A stretch of DNA of 38,227 nucleotides, from assembly GCA_903920695.1 (NCBI GenBank), contig CAIXNB010000212.1, positions 1 to 38,227 on the forward strand. The letters run 5' to 3'. The stretch is from an uncultured beta proteobacterium. GTDB lineage: Bacteria; Pseudomonadota; Gammaproteobacteria; Burkholderiales; Burkholderiaceae_C. The notes beneath the pieces were generated by a model. The model saw only the letters and a list, made by a program, of their open reading frames with translations. It was not told where the DNA came from and searched no databases. The position numbers and the translations under genes were made by a program. Positions 22,722-32,257 of the stretch are shown one piece after another; position 1 is the first letter of the stretch; each line of letters opens with the position of its first letter.

Positions 22722-24473
22722 ATGGTTGATCGTCGAGACTTCCTCAAATTTTCATTTGCTGTGGCACCCGCCGCAAGTGGCCTGGCCTTTGCCGGATGTG
22801 GTGGCAACGGCGCCGGTCCGGTGCTGGGCTATGCGATTGCCCCCGAGGTCTACACAACGCGCCTCTATACCGTCGTCCCAGGCACCAAGCCTGCGATCAC
22901 GATTCATCTGGTTGAAGTCGCAAAATTCAAACAATACGGATACGGCAATTGGACGCTGGGTGGGGCGCTGAATTCCGAGATTCGCACGGACCTGATGCCA
23001 GCGTCTTTCAATGCTTCGCTCGTCAGCAACAAAGAAAAACTCCTGAGTTTTTTCACCATCACCGATATTCACATCACGGACAAAGAAGCCCCCAACCAGT
23101 TGATCTACCTGGAACAACTGTACGAGACCCAAGTGCCAGCGGCCGCTTCCATCTATTCACCGGTGATGCTGTATTCAACCCATGTTCTTGACGCCACAGT
23201 CCAGACCATCAATGCCTTGCATGCCAAGAGTCCGATTGATTTCGGCTTGTCGCTGGGCGACGTTTGCAATAGTTCCATGTACAACGAGTTGCGCTGGTAT
23301 ATCGACGTCCTCGATGGCAAGCTCATCCAGCCCAGCTCGGGCGCGCATCTGGGTGCCGACAGCATCGACTATCAAAAGCCGTATCAGGCCATGGGGCTGG
23401 ACAAGGCTATCCCCTGGTATCAGACGCTGGGCAACCACGATCATTTCTGGATGGGGTCCATTCCGGTGGACAACAGCGTGCTGCGCCCCGATCTCAGGGC
23501 GTCTTACACCAGCGAAGCCGTTTTTTCGACTTCAAACAAGATGCTCCTGGCGCCAACGAGCATTGGTGATCATGAATCCTACATGGGTGTTCTGGACGGC
23601 TCTACCCCGTATGGCGATATCAAGTACGCAGGGCCTAACAAGAATTTCACAAGCCCCCCCTTGGTCGCCAAGGACGACGCACGCCGGCCGCTCAAGCGAG
23701 ACGAGTGGTTGACCGAGTTTTTCACAACGACATCCAATCCTGTCGGACACGGCTTCAAGCTGACTGACGCAAAAAATGGCTTCGCTTGCTACAGTTTCGT
23801 GCCGAAGTCGACATTGCCGCTCAAGGTGATCGTGCTTGACAACACCCAGCGCGAAGACGATGGATCCAATGAAATTCACGGCCATGGCTTTCTTGACGCG
23901 CAGCGTTGGACCTGGCTCAAGAACGAGCTAAAAATGGGCGACGCAGCCGGTCAACTCATGATCGTCTCGGCGCATATCCCGATCGATGTCGAAAATCCGG
24001 CAAGTCCGATGGCGTGGTGGAACGATAATCTGAACGCAGTAGACCTCGCCGGTCTCGTGGCTGAACTGCACAGTCATCCAAATTTGCTGTTGTGGGTTTC
24101 CGGGCATCGTCATTTCAACGTTGTAAAAGCCTTTGCGGGTTCCGCACCGGAGAATGGTTTCTGGCAGGTTGAAACCTCTTCACTCAGAGACTTCCCGCAA
24201 CAGTTTCGGATGTTTGAGATTCACCTCAACAGCGACTACACGATTTCAATCGTCACCACCAATGTCGATCCCGCGGTACAAGACGGGACACCCGCTGCCA
24301 AGTCGCGTTCCTATGCCGTTGCAACGTGGCAGATTGTCAAGAACGCCAACAACAACCCAACGGCTGATCCCAGCATCCATCCCCTGCCCAACGGTTCTTA
24401 CAACGCTGAGCTGTTCAAGCAGCTCAGCCCGGAAATGGTCTTGAAAATGAAGGCGCTTTTTCCAAGAGCCTGA
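22722..24473 (+). CDS. Tat-exported metallophosphoesterase (TIGR03768-like)
   Basis: The 583-aa protein starts with a twin-arginine leader (VDRRDFLKFSFAVAP) and a possible lipobox ending at Cys26 (AFAGC). The calcineurin-like metal motifs are D-x-H (Asp115/His117 in ITDIHITD), GDVCN (179-183), GNHDH (237-241), SAHIPI and GHRHFN. It should be a periplasmic, perhaps lipid-anchored, metal-dependent phosphoesterase; the substrate is unknown. ATG 22722 follows AGGAG. It is followed 51 bases later by an acyl-CoA synthetase gene on the same strand, but a functional link is not evident. Confidence 0.88.
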   Translation: MVDRRDFLKFSFAVAPAASGLAFAGCGGNGAGPVLGYAIAPEVYTTRLYTVVPGTKPAITIHLVEVAKFKQYGYGNWTLGGALNSEIRTDLMPASFNASLVSNKEKLLSFFTITDIHITDKEAPNQLIYLEQLYETQVPAAASIYSPVMLYSTHVLDATVQTINALHAKSPIDFGLSLGDVCNSSMYNELRWYIDVLDGKLIQPSSGAHLGADSIDYQKPYQAMGLDKAIPWYQTLGNHDHFWMGSIPVDNSVLRPDLRASYTSEAVFSTSNKMLLAPTSIGDHESYMGVLDGSTPYGDIKYAGPNKNFTSPPLVAKDDARRPLKRDEWLTEFFTTTSNPVGHGFKLTDAKNGFACYSFVPKSTLPLKVIVLDNTQREDDGSNEIHGHGFLDAQRWTWLKNELKMGDAAGQLMIVSAHIPIDVENPASPMAWWNDNLNAVDLAGLVAELHSHPNLLLWVSGHRHFNVVKAFAGSAPENGFWQVETSSLRDFPQQFRMFEIHLNSDYTISIVTTNVDPAVQDGTPAAKSRSYAVATWQIVKNANNNPTADPSIHPLPNGSYNAELFKQLSPEMVLKMKALFPRA

Positions 24474-24524
24474 CTTCAGGAATGGTAGGCGCAATTGATC
24501 TTGTTGATGAAATGAGGAACAAAG

Positions 24525-26435
24525 ATGGTCCGTTCGGTTCAGGATATTCTGGAAATTGAAAAAAGACCTTTGGCGTTTGATGGCATTGAAAGCACCTATG
24601 GGCTGATCCGCCGCAGCAGGGAGCGCCATCCGGATGCGCAGGCCCTGAGTTTCTTTGCCCAGATTGCGGATCACGCAACGCCGGTGCGCTGGACGTATCG
24701 GCAATTGTTTGCCGACATTACCCGGGCGGCCACCATGTTCCGGCGGCTCGGCGTCCAGCGCGGCGACGTCGTTGCTTACATCACCCCCAATCTGCCCGAA
24801 ACCCACATTGCCATGTGGGGCGCCGAGACTGCCGGCATTGCCTTTGCCGTCAATCCGCTCCTTGATGGTGCGCAGATGGCCGAGCTCTTGCGTGCTGCGG
24901 GCGCGCGCTGGCTTGTCACCATCGGCCCGCAAGCAGACGAAGAACTCTGGCGTCGCGTCGGTGTCGCCATCGCAGAAGATTCCGCCATGGCCGGCGTGCT
25001 CGTGATCGATGCCTTGCTTCACCTGTCAAACCGTCCGGCGGCGACGCCTCTGCCGCCAAGTTTGTCGAATGTTCCGGTGCTGGACTTCCATGCCGAACTG
25101 GCGCGCGAGAGCGGCGACCTGCTCGGTTTCGCAGAACCGCAGTCAGGCGATATCGCCTCGCTGTTTTGCACCGGTGGCACCACCGGCCTGCCCAAGATCG
25201 CACGGCATACGCAGGCCAATGAAATTGCGCTGGCGCTGCAACTGATCGCCGTCGTGGGTGATCAGTTGTTCGCGCCGGGGCGCACCATGTTGACGGCCTT
25301 GCCCCTGTTCCACGTCAATGCGCAATTGGGCACCGGGCTTACGGTATTTGCCGGCGGTGGCCATGTCTTGCTGGCGCCGCCGGCCGGTTACCGCGCTGCC
25401 GGTTTCGTGCCGCGTTTCTGGGAGGTGGTTGAGCAACACCGCGTCAGCAGTTTTTCCGGCGTGCCGACGGTCTACGCCGGCTTGTTGCAGGCGCCCCGTG
25501 CGGGGCGCGATCTGAGCTCACTGAGCGCTGCCATCTGTGGCGCGGCGCCGATGCCGGTTGACCTTTTCCGCAAGTTTGAGGCTGCGACCGGGCTGCGGAT
25601 TCTGGAGGCCTATGGGCTAACCGAAGGCACCTGTGTTTCGTCGATGAACCCGATGGACGGTGAGTCGCGCGTTGGCTCGATCGGCTTGCGCTTGCCCTGG
25701 CAGGACATGCGCGTCATGCGGCTGGACGCCGAGGGCGCATGGCTGCGTGAGGCCGATACCGACGAGGTCGGCGCGATTTGCATCAGTGGCCCGAATGTCT
25801 TTCCGGGCTACTTGAACGAAGCGCATAACCAGGGCATCTGGATCACGACCGGCGACAGTGCCGTCCCGCCAAGGGTCTGGCTCAATACCGGCGACCTGGG
25901 TCGCATGGATGCCGACGGCTATTTTTGGCTGACCGGCCGCAAGAAGGAATTGATCATCCGCGGCGGCCACAACATTGATCCCAAGAGCATCGAGGAAGTT
26001 CTGGCGGCGCATCCCTTGGTTGCCTTGTGCGCGGCGATTGGTCGTCCCGATGCCCGTGCCGGTGAAGTGCCCGTGGCCTACGTGCAATTGCGCGCCGGCG
26101 TCTCAGCCAGCGAAGAGGAGTTGCTGGCCTACGCCAGCGCGCACATCACCGAGCGCGCTGCGGTGCCCAAGTCAATCACCGCCATGGATCTGTTGCCGGT
26201 GACAGCGGTTGGCAAGATATTCAAGCCGGCGCTGATCATACGCGAGATCGAGTCGGTGGTGCGCCAGGAAGCGGAGCAGGCAGCCGTCACGCTGGATGAT
26301 CTGAAGGTCGAACAGGACCCCAAGCTTGGCCTCGTGGTGCGCTACCGGCTCTCCAGCGCAGCAACACAGGACCGGGCGCTGGCATTCGCCAACGCCCTGG
26401 GCAAGCATATCTTTCGCAGCGTCAGGCTCGATTGA
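24525..26435 (+). CDS. Acyl-CoA synthetase (AMP-forming)
   Basis: This 636-aa ANL-family ligase has intact catalytic motifs: P-loop FCTGGTTGLPKIARHT, A5 YGLTEGTCVSS, A8 NTGDLGRMDADGYFWLTGRKKELIIRGGHNI, and the A10 lysine in VTAVGKIFKP. It therefore contrasts with the divergent ligase at 18144. It activates a fatty or related carboxylic acid to its CoA thioester. An extra C-terminal domain of about 70 residues (after A10) distinguishes it from short ligases and fits the FadD-like PRK07529 group. ATG 24525 follows GAGGAA. Confidence 0.92.
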   Translation: MVRSVQDILEIEKRPLAFDGIESTYGLIRRSRERHPDAQALSFFAQIADHATPVRWTYRQLFADITRAATMFRRLGVQRGDVVAYITPNLPETHIAMWGAETAGIAFAVNPLLDGAQMAELLRAAGARWLVTIGPQADEELWRRVGVAIAEDSAMAGVLVIDALLHLSNRPAATPLPPSLSNVPVLDFHAELARESGDLLGFAEPQSGDIASLFCTGGTTGLPKIARHTQANEIALALQLIAVVGDQLFAPGRTMLTALPLFHVNAQLGTGLTVFAGGGHVLLAPPAGYRAAGFVPRFWEVVEQHRVSSFSGVPTVYAGLLQAPRAGRDLSSLSAAICGAAPMPVDLFRKFEAATGLRILEAYGLTEGTCVSSMNPMDGESRVGSIGLRLPWQDMRVMRLDAEGAWLREADTDEVGAICISGPNVFPGYLNEAHNQGIWITTGDSAVPPRVWLNTGDLGRMDADGYFWLTGRKKELIIRGGHNIDPKSIEEVLAAHPLVALCAAIGRPDARAGEVPVAYVQLRAGVSASEEELLAYASAHITERAAVPKSITAMDLLPVTAVGKIFKPALIIREIESVVRQEAEQAAVTLDDLKVEQDPKLGLVVRYRLSSAATQDRALAFANALGKHIFRSVRLD

Positions 26436-26445
26436 TCGGGTGCCA

Positions 26446-26469
26446 GGCCGTGCCCCATGGGGCACGGCC
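26446..26469. terminator. Perfect 24-bp palindrome, bidirectional terminator
   Basis: The arm GGCCGTGCCCCA (26446-26457) is followed directly by its exact reverse complement (26458-26469). It lies between the convergent stops of the acyl-CoA synthetase (plus, 26435) and the lactate permease (minus, 26478). There is no T-tract, so termination may be by hairpin plus Rho. The AT-free arms make an effective stem in both directions. Confidence 0.7.
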
Positions 26470-26477
26470 GCAGCGCG

Positions 26478-28292
26478 CTATTTGCCAATTGGCAGTGCTG
26501 GAATCGCGCCCGGGAAAACGTAGGCTTGCAACATCGCAATGACGCCGACCACGGCGGCGCCGGCAATCGAATGCCAGAACACGGTGCGGAAGATCGGCCC
26601 CAGGGCATGGGCGCGCTCCTTCGGGTCTTCATAGCAGGCCGCGCAGGCCACCATGATGGACTGGGCATCAATCATCTTGCCCATCACACCGCCGGTTGAA
26701 TTGGTCGCAACGATCAGCACTTCATTCAGGTGCAACTGCTGCGCCGTGATGCGCTGCAGACTACCAAACAAGGCGTTGGACGCCGTGTCGGAGCCCGTCA
26801 GAAAAACGCCAAGCCAACCGAGATAGGCGGCAAAGAACGGGTACCAGGGACCGGCACTCGTGAAGGCCAGGCCCAGCACCGCGTCCGTGCCTGAATAGCG
26901 GGTCAGGAAACCCAGGCCCAGCACCAGCGTGATGACGATCACCGGCGTCTTCATGCGCCGACCGGTGCTGATGATGGCTTCCTTCCATTGCTTGGCGCTC
27001 AGCCCCAACACCAGACCGGACAGCACCGCCGCCACGAACACACCGGTGCCGGCCGCCGAAATCCAGTTGATGGCAAAGCGTGCCCCTTCGGGCTTGGCGT
27101 TGGCGAGCACGACCGGCGGCACGCGCTGCACCATGTTGTGCAGGGCCGGCATGTCCCAGACCGGCAGCGACAAAGTGCCGCTGAAGGCCGAGCCCAACAG
27201 TTCGGTCTTGAAGGCAATACCCGAGAACAGGCCGTTCAAATACGTCTTCCAGTTAGGCATGCCCCAGATGGCGCAGCAGGCAATCAGAATGACCCAGGGC
27301 ATCCAGGCGTGGACCGTTTCGCCGACGCTGTACGGATATTTCCAGGTCGTCTTGTCCGTGGTGGCAGAGGCCGAAGATTTGCCGGAAACGACCAGCGCCT
27401 CGCGCTCGGAGCGCAGCAGGAAGCGGGTCTTCGGATGCCAGACGAAGCGCAGGAACAAAGCGGTGCAAATGACCGAGAAAACGCCGGAGACCACGTCCGT
27501 CATCAGGTGCAACTCGTTGGTGCTGGACGCGTAATACTGCATCGCGGCAAAAGACACGCCGGCGCACAGCGTCGCGGGCCAGACCTCGAACACTTCTTTC
27601 CAGGTGCCGCCTTCCATCTTCACAAACACCGCCACCAGCCAGAACGGAACCAGCACCGAGATCCAGGGTAACTGGTGCCCGGCCATGGTCGAGAGCGTGA
27701 GCTCATCGAGTCCGCTGACGGCGCCCAAGGTCACGATCGGGGTGCCAATCGCACCCCAGGCCACCGGCGCCGTATTGGCCAGCAGGTTGAGCACGGCGGA
27801 CTGGAATGGCTTGAAGCCCAGGCCCACCATCACGGCGCCGGCAATCGCCACCGGTGTGCCAAAGCCCGAGGTGCCTTCGATGATGGCGCCAAAAGAGAAC
27901 GCGATCAGCACGCATTGCAGGCGTCGGTCGAAGGAGACATGAACGATAGATTCCTTGACGATTTCAAACTTGCCGGCGGTTAGCGTCATCGTGTAGAGCA
28001 GCATCGCCGCCAGCACGATCCAGATGATGCCGAGAAACCCCGACAGAGAACCGAACGCAAAAGCCGACAGCGCCGAAGCCACCGGCATTCGAAACACCAG
28101 ACAGGAAACAAAGAACGCAGCAAAAACACCGTACAACGCCGCGTAGGGTGCCGAGATGCCGAGATGGCGCACACCATCCTGGTCCCGATGCGGGTGCAAG
28201 GCAATGAAGTAGAGCAGAACCCCGATCGGTACCGCTGCCACGATGGTCGAAAGGACCGCACTCCCCATTGGGTCGTAGGTCTGGTAGTACAT
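26478..28292 (-). CDS. lldP: L-lactate permease (LctP/LldP family)
   Basis: This 604-aa membrane protein has about 13 helices and the family core (AFSFGAIIEGTSGFGTPVAIAGA, NLLANTAPVAWGAIGTP, and near the C-terminus GSDTASNALFGSLQ). It is some 50 residues longer than E. coli LldP (551 aa), mostly in loops around the middle. ATG 28292 follows AAGGAGAC. It imports lactate, or glycolate, with protons. Upstream on the same strand are an AbrB-like gene and pta, compatible with lactate/acetate use. Confidence 0.92.
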   Translation of the reverse strand: MYYQTYDPMGSAVLSTIVAAVPIGVLLYFIALHPHRDQDGVRHLGISAPYAALYGVFAAFFVSCLVFRMPVASALSAFAFGSLSGFLGIIWIVLAAMLLYTMTLTAGKFEIVKESIVHVSFDRRLQCVLIAFSFGAIIEGTSGFGTPVAIAGAVMVGLGFKPFQSAVLNLLANTAPVAWGAIGTPIVTLGAVSGLDELTLSTMAGHQLPWISVLVPFWLVAVFVKMEGGTWKEVFEVWPATLCAGVSFAAMQYYASSTNELHLMTDVVSGVFSVICTALFLRFVWHPKTRFLLRSEREALVVSGKSSASATTDKTTWKYPYSVGETVHAWMPWVILIACCAIWGMPNWKTYLNGLFSGIAFKTELLGSAFSGTLSLPVWDMPALHNMVQRVPPVVLANAKPEGARFAINWISAAGTGVFVAAVLSGLVLGLSAKQWKEAIISTGRRMKTPVIVITLVLGLGFLTRYSGTDAVLGLAFTSAGPWYPFFAAYLGWLGVFLTGSDTASNALFGSLQRITAQQLHLNEVLIVATNSTGGVMGKMIDAQSIMVACAACYEDPKERAHALGPIFRTVFWHSIAGAAVVGVIAMLQAYVFPGAIPALPIGK

Positions 28293-28415
28293 ACGCTGTC
28301 TCCTTGTAGAAATAGTTGGGTCGATCGAATCCAAGTCTTGCGCACGAAAGCATTCGGGAAAACTTCATCATCACCTTGGATCATGGCATCTTGACCCGAC
28401 TCAAGGAATATTTCA

Positions 28416-28463
28416 AGCGAGGGAAAACCAGAGGTCGGTGTTGCGCCGACCAGCGCCCTCGCT
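28416..28463 (-). terminator. Two-tier hairpin abutting the AbrB-like gene stop
   Basis: An outer stem AGCGAGGG (28416-28423)/CCCTCGCT (28456-28463) encloses an inner stem GGTCGG (28433-28438)/CCGACC (28446-28451). It starts immediately after the TAG of the AbrB-like gene (28464-28466). It probably ends that transcript before the lactate permease promoter. The permease 5' region (28293-28415) holds no further recognised site. Confidence 0.6.
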
Positions 28464-29540
28464 CTACTGTGTACGCGGCCGATCAGTCATGCGCCGAGCG
28501 ACGAAGCGGGACACCCGTGGACCAAAGACCAGAACCATCACAAACCGCGCCACCTGCATCGCCATCACGAATCCGGCATCGACGGCGCTGCTTGCGGCAA
28601 TGACGGCCACCGAATCGGCACCCCCCGGACTGGTTGCCAGGTAGGCGGTCAGCGGCTCAAATCCCCCGACCCGGGTCAGCACGACGGCGGCCAGGATGCC
28701 GACGCCAATCAATGCCAAGATGGCCCCCAGCACCTGGGGCAGGGCGCGCAGGGCATGACGCAGAATGCCGCGCGTGAAACGCAGGCCGATGGTCCAGCCG
28801 ATCACGGCATACGCCATGAGCAGCAAGGCCGGCGGCAATTCGATGACCAGGCCACCCATGCCCTGCAAGGCTGTTCCCAGAATCAGGGGCGCCATCAGCG
28901 GGCCGGCCGGAATGCGCAGCCAGCGCGCCAGGCTGGCGCCGCCAAAGGCGAGCATCAGCGTCGCGCCCAAGTCGCTGGCGCTGAGCACCGTAAACCAACG
29001 GACTTCGGCGTTAGCCGAGGCCGGGTGCACGCTCCACAGACGCGCCACCAGCGAGGCCATCAGTGTGACCACGACCACGCGCAAATACTGCATGAACGCG
29101 ACCAGTCGCACGTCGGCCCCGTACTCCCCGGCCAGCAGAACCATGGCCGAAGCAGCGCCGGGCGCCAGACCCCAGACGGCGGTCGTTCCGGGGAAGACCT
29201 GGCGGCGCATCAGGACCCAGCCGAGGACGGCGCTGGCGGCAATCACCGAGACCGTGGCGCCAAGAAACAGCGGCCAGTCACTGATGACCTTGGCCAGCAG
29301 GGCGGGCTGCAGGCTTTTGGCCATCAGACAGCCAAGCAGCCCTTGCGCCAGCACGAACAGGCTGTGTGGCACCTCAAGTCGGATCTCCCGGGACGACAAA
29401 AATATGCCCGCCAGCATGCAGCCCAGCAGAATCCCGGCTGGCAAATGCAGCGCGGTCAGCCCGGCGCCGAGGCCGGCGCTGATCAGCAGCAGCAACGCCC
29501 AGCACCGGCTTGGTGATGGGTGGGCGTTGAGCGAAGACAT
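28464..29540 (-). CDS. AbrB-family membrane transporter
   Basis: The 358-aa protein has about ten hydrophobic helices in two similar halves. The paired loops TTAVWGLAPGAASAM and TAYLATSPGGADSVAVIA are the hallmark of the AbrB family (formerly labelled ammonia monooxygenase / AidB regulator). Function in the family is largely unknown; the double-repeat layout suggests secondary transport. ATG 29540 has a poor ribosome site. It is 68 bases downstream of the pta stop on the same strand, so co-transcription is possible. Confidence 0.88.
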   Translation of the reverse strand: MSSLNAHPSPSRCWALLLLISAGLGAGLTALHLPAGILLGCMLAGIFLSSREIRLEVPHSLFVLAQGLLGCLMAKSLQPALLAKVISDWPLFLGATVSVIAASAVLGWVLMRRQVFPGTTAVWGLAPGAASAMVLLAGEYGADVRLVAFMQYLRVVVVTLMASLVARLWSVHPASANAEVRWFTVLSASDLGATLMLAFGGASLARWLRIPAGPLMAPLILGTALQGMGGLVIELPPALLLMAYAVIGWTIGLRFTRGILRHALRALPQVLGAILALIGVGILAAVVLTRVGGFEPLTAYLATSPGGADSVAVIAASSAVDAGFVMAMQVARFVMVLVFGPRVSRFVARRMTDRPRTQ

Positions 29541-29608
29541 ACGGGCTAATGTGCCATACCTTTTTGCCGGAATGCCCAGATGGCGATCCGGCTGGCCGCG
29601 CGCCGGCC

Positions 29609-31660
29609 CTATTGGTGGGCCATCGACTCGGCCTGGATGGCGGTCAGTGCGATCGTAAACACGATGTCATCGACCAGTGCGCCGCGCGACAAATCATTGA
29701 CCGGTTTGCGCAGGCCCTGCAGCATCGGGCCGACGGATACGACGTTGGCCGAACGCTGCACCGCTTTGTAGGTGGTGTTGCCCGTGTTCAGATCGGGGAA
29801 GATGAAAACCGTAGCCTGTCCGGCCACTGCGCTGCCCGGCGCTTTCTGCGCCGCGACTTCACGCACGGCGGCCGCGTCGTACTGCATCGGGCCGTCGAGC
29901 ACCAGATCGGGCCAGCGCGCCTTGGCCAGTTCGGTCGCTGCGCGAACCTTCTCGACATCGTCGCCGGAACCGGATTCGCCGGTGCTGTAGCTGATCATCG
30001 CAACCTTGGGATCGATGCCGAAGGCCAGCGCGCTGTCAGCGCTCTGCTTGGCGATGTCGGCCAGTTCCTGGGCCGTCGGATTGGGGTTGATCGCACAGTC
30101 GGCGTAGACCAGCACCTGCTCGGGCATCAGCATGAAGAAGCAGGACGAAACAATCGACGATCCCGGTGCCGTCTTGATCAACTGCAGTGCCGGGCGCACC
30201 GTGCTGGCCGTGGTGTGCACGGCGCCGCTGACCAGGCCATCGACCTCATCGACGGCCAGCATCATGGTGCCGAGCACAACGCTGTCTTCCAGCGCAATGC
30301 GAGCCTGCCCCTCTGTCAGTCCTTTGCCCTTGCGCAGTTCCACCAGTGGTGCGATGTAGCGTTCGGCAATCTCGTGCGGTTCAATGATTTCAAGCCCGAC
30401 TGGCAGTTCAATGCCGAGTGCGTCGGCGACCGACTGGATCACCTTGCGCTTGCCCAGCAGCACACAGCGCGCAATACCCTTCTCGGTACAGATGACGGCG
30501 GCGCGGATCGTGCGCGGCTCCTCGCCTTCGGGCAGCACGATGCGTTTGTTGGCGGAGCGGGCTTTCTGGATCAACTGGTAGCGGAAGGCTGGCGGTGAGG
30601 TTCGTTTCGATGCGGCACGCTCGAGACCGGCACAAACGATATCGCTGTTGATCTGTTCGGCCACGCTTTCGATGACGCTGTCCATCCGGCGCAGATCGTC
30701 CTGCGGTACGGCCAGTGGCAAGCGGCTGATGCGGGCGGCCGTGCCATAACTGTCGCCGTCGGTGCGCAGCACCGGCAAGCCGCTGTGGAAGGCGCGTGAG
30801 CCGAAGCGTTCGATGCGCGGGCTCATGACGCTGTTGTGCGTCAGCACCAGACCGGCGAGCTCGATGCCGTTGCTCGCTGCCAGTGCCGTGGCCAGGATGA
30901 CGTCGTCGCGGTCACCCGCGCTGACCACCAGGGCGCCCGGTTTCAGGCGCGCAATCACTTCGGTCACGGAACGTGCCGCGAGCACGGTCTCGCGCACACG
31001 GCGGGTCGCGATTTCGCCCTCGATCATGACCTCGGCGCCCAGATGGCGGGCCACGTCGATGGTGCGCGGTGCCGACAGCTCGGGGTTGTCCTGGATAACA
31101 CCCCAGATCGGCACGCCGTCCAATTGGCTGGCGACACTGCGCTCGTCGAAATCTGCAGCAGCGCGGTTAAAGATGACGCCCACCACATTGCGCCCGGCAA
31201 TGCGGACCTGGGCAATCATGTAGTGGGTCTCGGCAATGCCTTCCGCATCCGCAGCGCTTGCCACCAGCACGACGTCGGCTTGGAGGCTGCGGGCGATGTC
31301 GGCTGACAGACGGGGAATGAACGCCCGGCTTGGATCGGCATGCGTGCCTTCGACCACCAGCACGTCGGCGCCCTCGGAGCAGGACATGGCGAGGCTCACA
31401 ATGTCTTCCAGTAAGTCATCGGTCTTGCCACTGGTCACGTGCTGTGTCACCAAATTCATCGGCAGGGGATCGGGCGTGTTGCGCAGTTGGCAGATGCTGC
31501 GCGCGAACAGGACCGAAGGCTCGGTCTCAGGAGTGAGCTTGGTGATCGGCTTGACAAACGCCACCTTCAGCCCGTGCCGCTGCAGTGAGCGCAGCAGACC
31601 GAGTGAAACCGAGGTCAGGCCGACGTTGGGTTGTGTCGCCGCCAGAAAATACGTACGCAT
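29609..31660 (-). CDS. pta: Phosphate acetyltransferase, two-domain form
   Basis: The 683-aa enzyme has an N-terminal P-loop-like domain (ATQPNVGLTSVSLGLLRSLQ), a DRTGG-like middle, and the C-terminal catalytic PTA_PTB domain from about residue 355 (RIVLPEGEEPRTIRAA through YADCAINPNPTAQELADIA and GPMQYDAAAV). It interconverts acetyl-CoA and acetyl phosphate. Length and order match enterobacterial Pta (714 aa). No acetate kinase gene is next to it. A long 5' region with an 18-bp palindrome precedes it. Confidence 0.95.
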   Translation of the reverse strand: MRTYFLAATQPNVGLTSVSLGLLRSLQRHGLKVAFVKPITKLTPETEPSVLFARSICQLRNTPDPLPMNLVTQHVTSGKTDDLLEDIVSLAMSCSEGADVLVVEGTHADPSRAFIPRLSADIARSLQADVVLVASAADAEGIAETHYMIAQVRIAGRNVVGVIFNRAAADFDERSVASQLDGVPIWGVIQDNPELSAPRTIDVARHLGAEVMIEGEIATRRVRETVLAARSVTEVIARLKPGALVVSAGDRDDVILATALAASNGIELAGLVLTHNSVMSPRIERFGSRAFHSGLPVLRTDGDSYGTAARISRLPLAVPQDDLRRMDSVIESVAEQINSDIVCAGLERAASKRTSPPAFRYQLIQKARSANKRIVLPEGEEPRTIRAAVICTEKGIARCVLLGKRKVIQSVADALGIELPVGLEIIEPHEIAERYIAPLVELRKGKGLTEGQARIALEDSVVLGTMMLAVDEVDGLVSGAVHTTASTVRPALQLIKTAPGSSIVSSCFFMLMPEQVLVYADCAINPNPTAQELADIAKQSADSALAFGIDPKVAMISYSTGESGSGDDVEKVRAATELAKARWPDLVLDGPMQYDAAAVREVAAQKAPGSAVAGQATVFIFPDLNTGNTTYKAVQRSANVVSVGPMLQGLRKPVNDLSRGALVDDIVFTIALTAIQAESMAHQ

Positions 31661-32257
31661 GAGGGAAAACTCCGCTGGTTATCACCAATCCCGCCAGTTC
31701 GCTGGAAGGTGGTTTGTGTGTGGAATCATAATCGGGCCTAGGGTTAACCCTAGGGACAGAGACGAGATTTTGACTTATTTGGGGCTGAATTCACTTTTTC
31801 TTGTCTGAATCGAACCACTGCGATTGCGATCTTTCATCATGTGATGGTAGCGTGGCGATCCAGCTACGCGATGAATTGACTGGTTTATCTACCGCTGCGC
31901 GTTCCAGGCAAGCAAGCAGTTTGCCCGGCAACTGATGCGCCAACTTTTGCTGCAGATTCGCCAGCAACCGCAGTTGTCCTTTGTCTCGATGATCAAAGCC
32001 GGCATCGCGCCGCTCAGATCGCAGTGACTGAGCGCCACACGACCCTTTCACCTTGGCGTCTTCGCCTGCGTCGGCCTGGACCCGGTTGCCAACGCAGCGC
32101 CGCCGCAGGCGTGCGGGGTCGGTTCCGGCATGGCGCCAGCGGGCGGATAAACTAGGCGCTCTTTGGGCCTGCGCTGCGTCGCTTGATGCGGCGCCTTGGC
32201 CCGACCCCGCGAATCGAATCAGGCGCGCCGGAGCGCGACCAGCACAAGGAACAAAAC
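31661..32257. other. Intergenic region between divergent pta and YebC-type genes
   Basis: This 597-bp region contains the 18-bp palindrome listed separately. It also has an imperfect dyad (CATCA-TG-TGATG near 31835-31846) and a hairpin (GTAGC..GCTAC near 31847-31866). A short plus-strand frame at 31935 (MRQLLLQIRQQPQLSF) lacks a ribosome site and matches nothing I know. The ribosome site of the next gene (AAGGA, 32246-32250) ends the region. I see no convincing gene. Confidence 0.5.
31737..31754. promoter_or_regulatory. Perfect 18-bp palindrome upstream of pta
   Basis: CCTAGGGTTAACCCTAGG is exactly self-complementary and lies 77 bases upstream of the pta start codon. With no spacer and its high symmetry it is a good dimeric-regulator site; no known regulator motif matched by eye. 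It could control pta, the divergent transcript, or both. Confidence 0.55.

Noticed and set aside
31795..31825. tRNA-like T-arm sequence (GGTTCGATTC on the minus strand)
   Set aside because: The flanking five bases on each side do not pair, and no acceptor or anticodon arm can be built around it.
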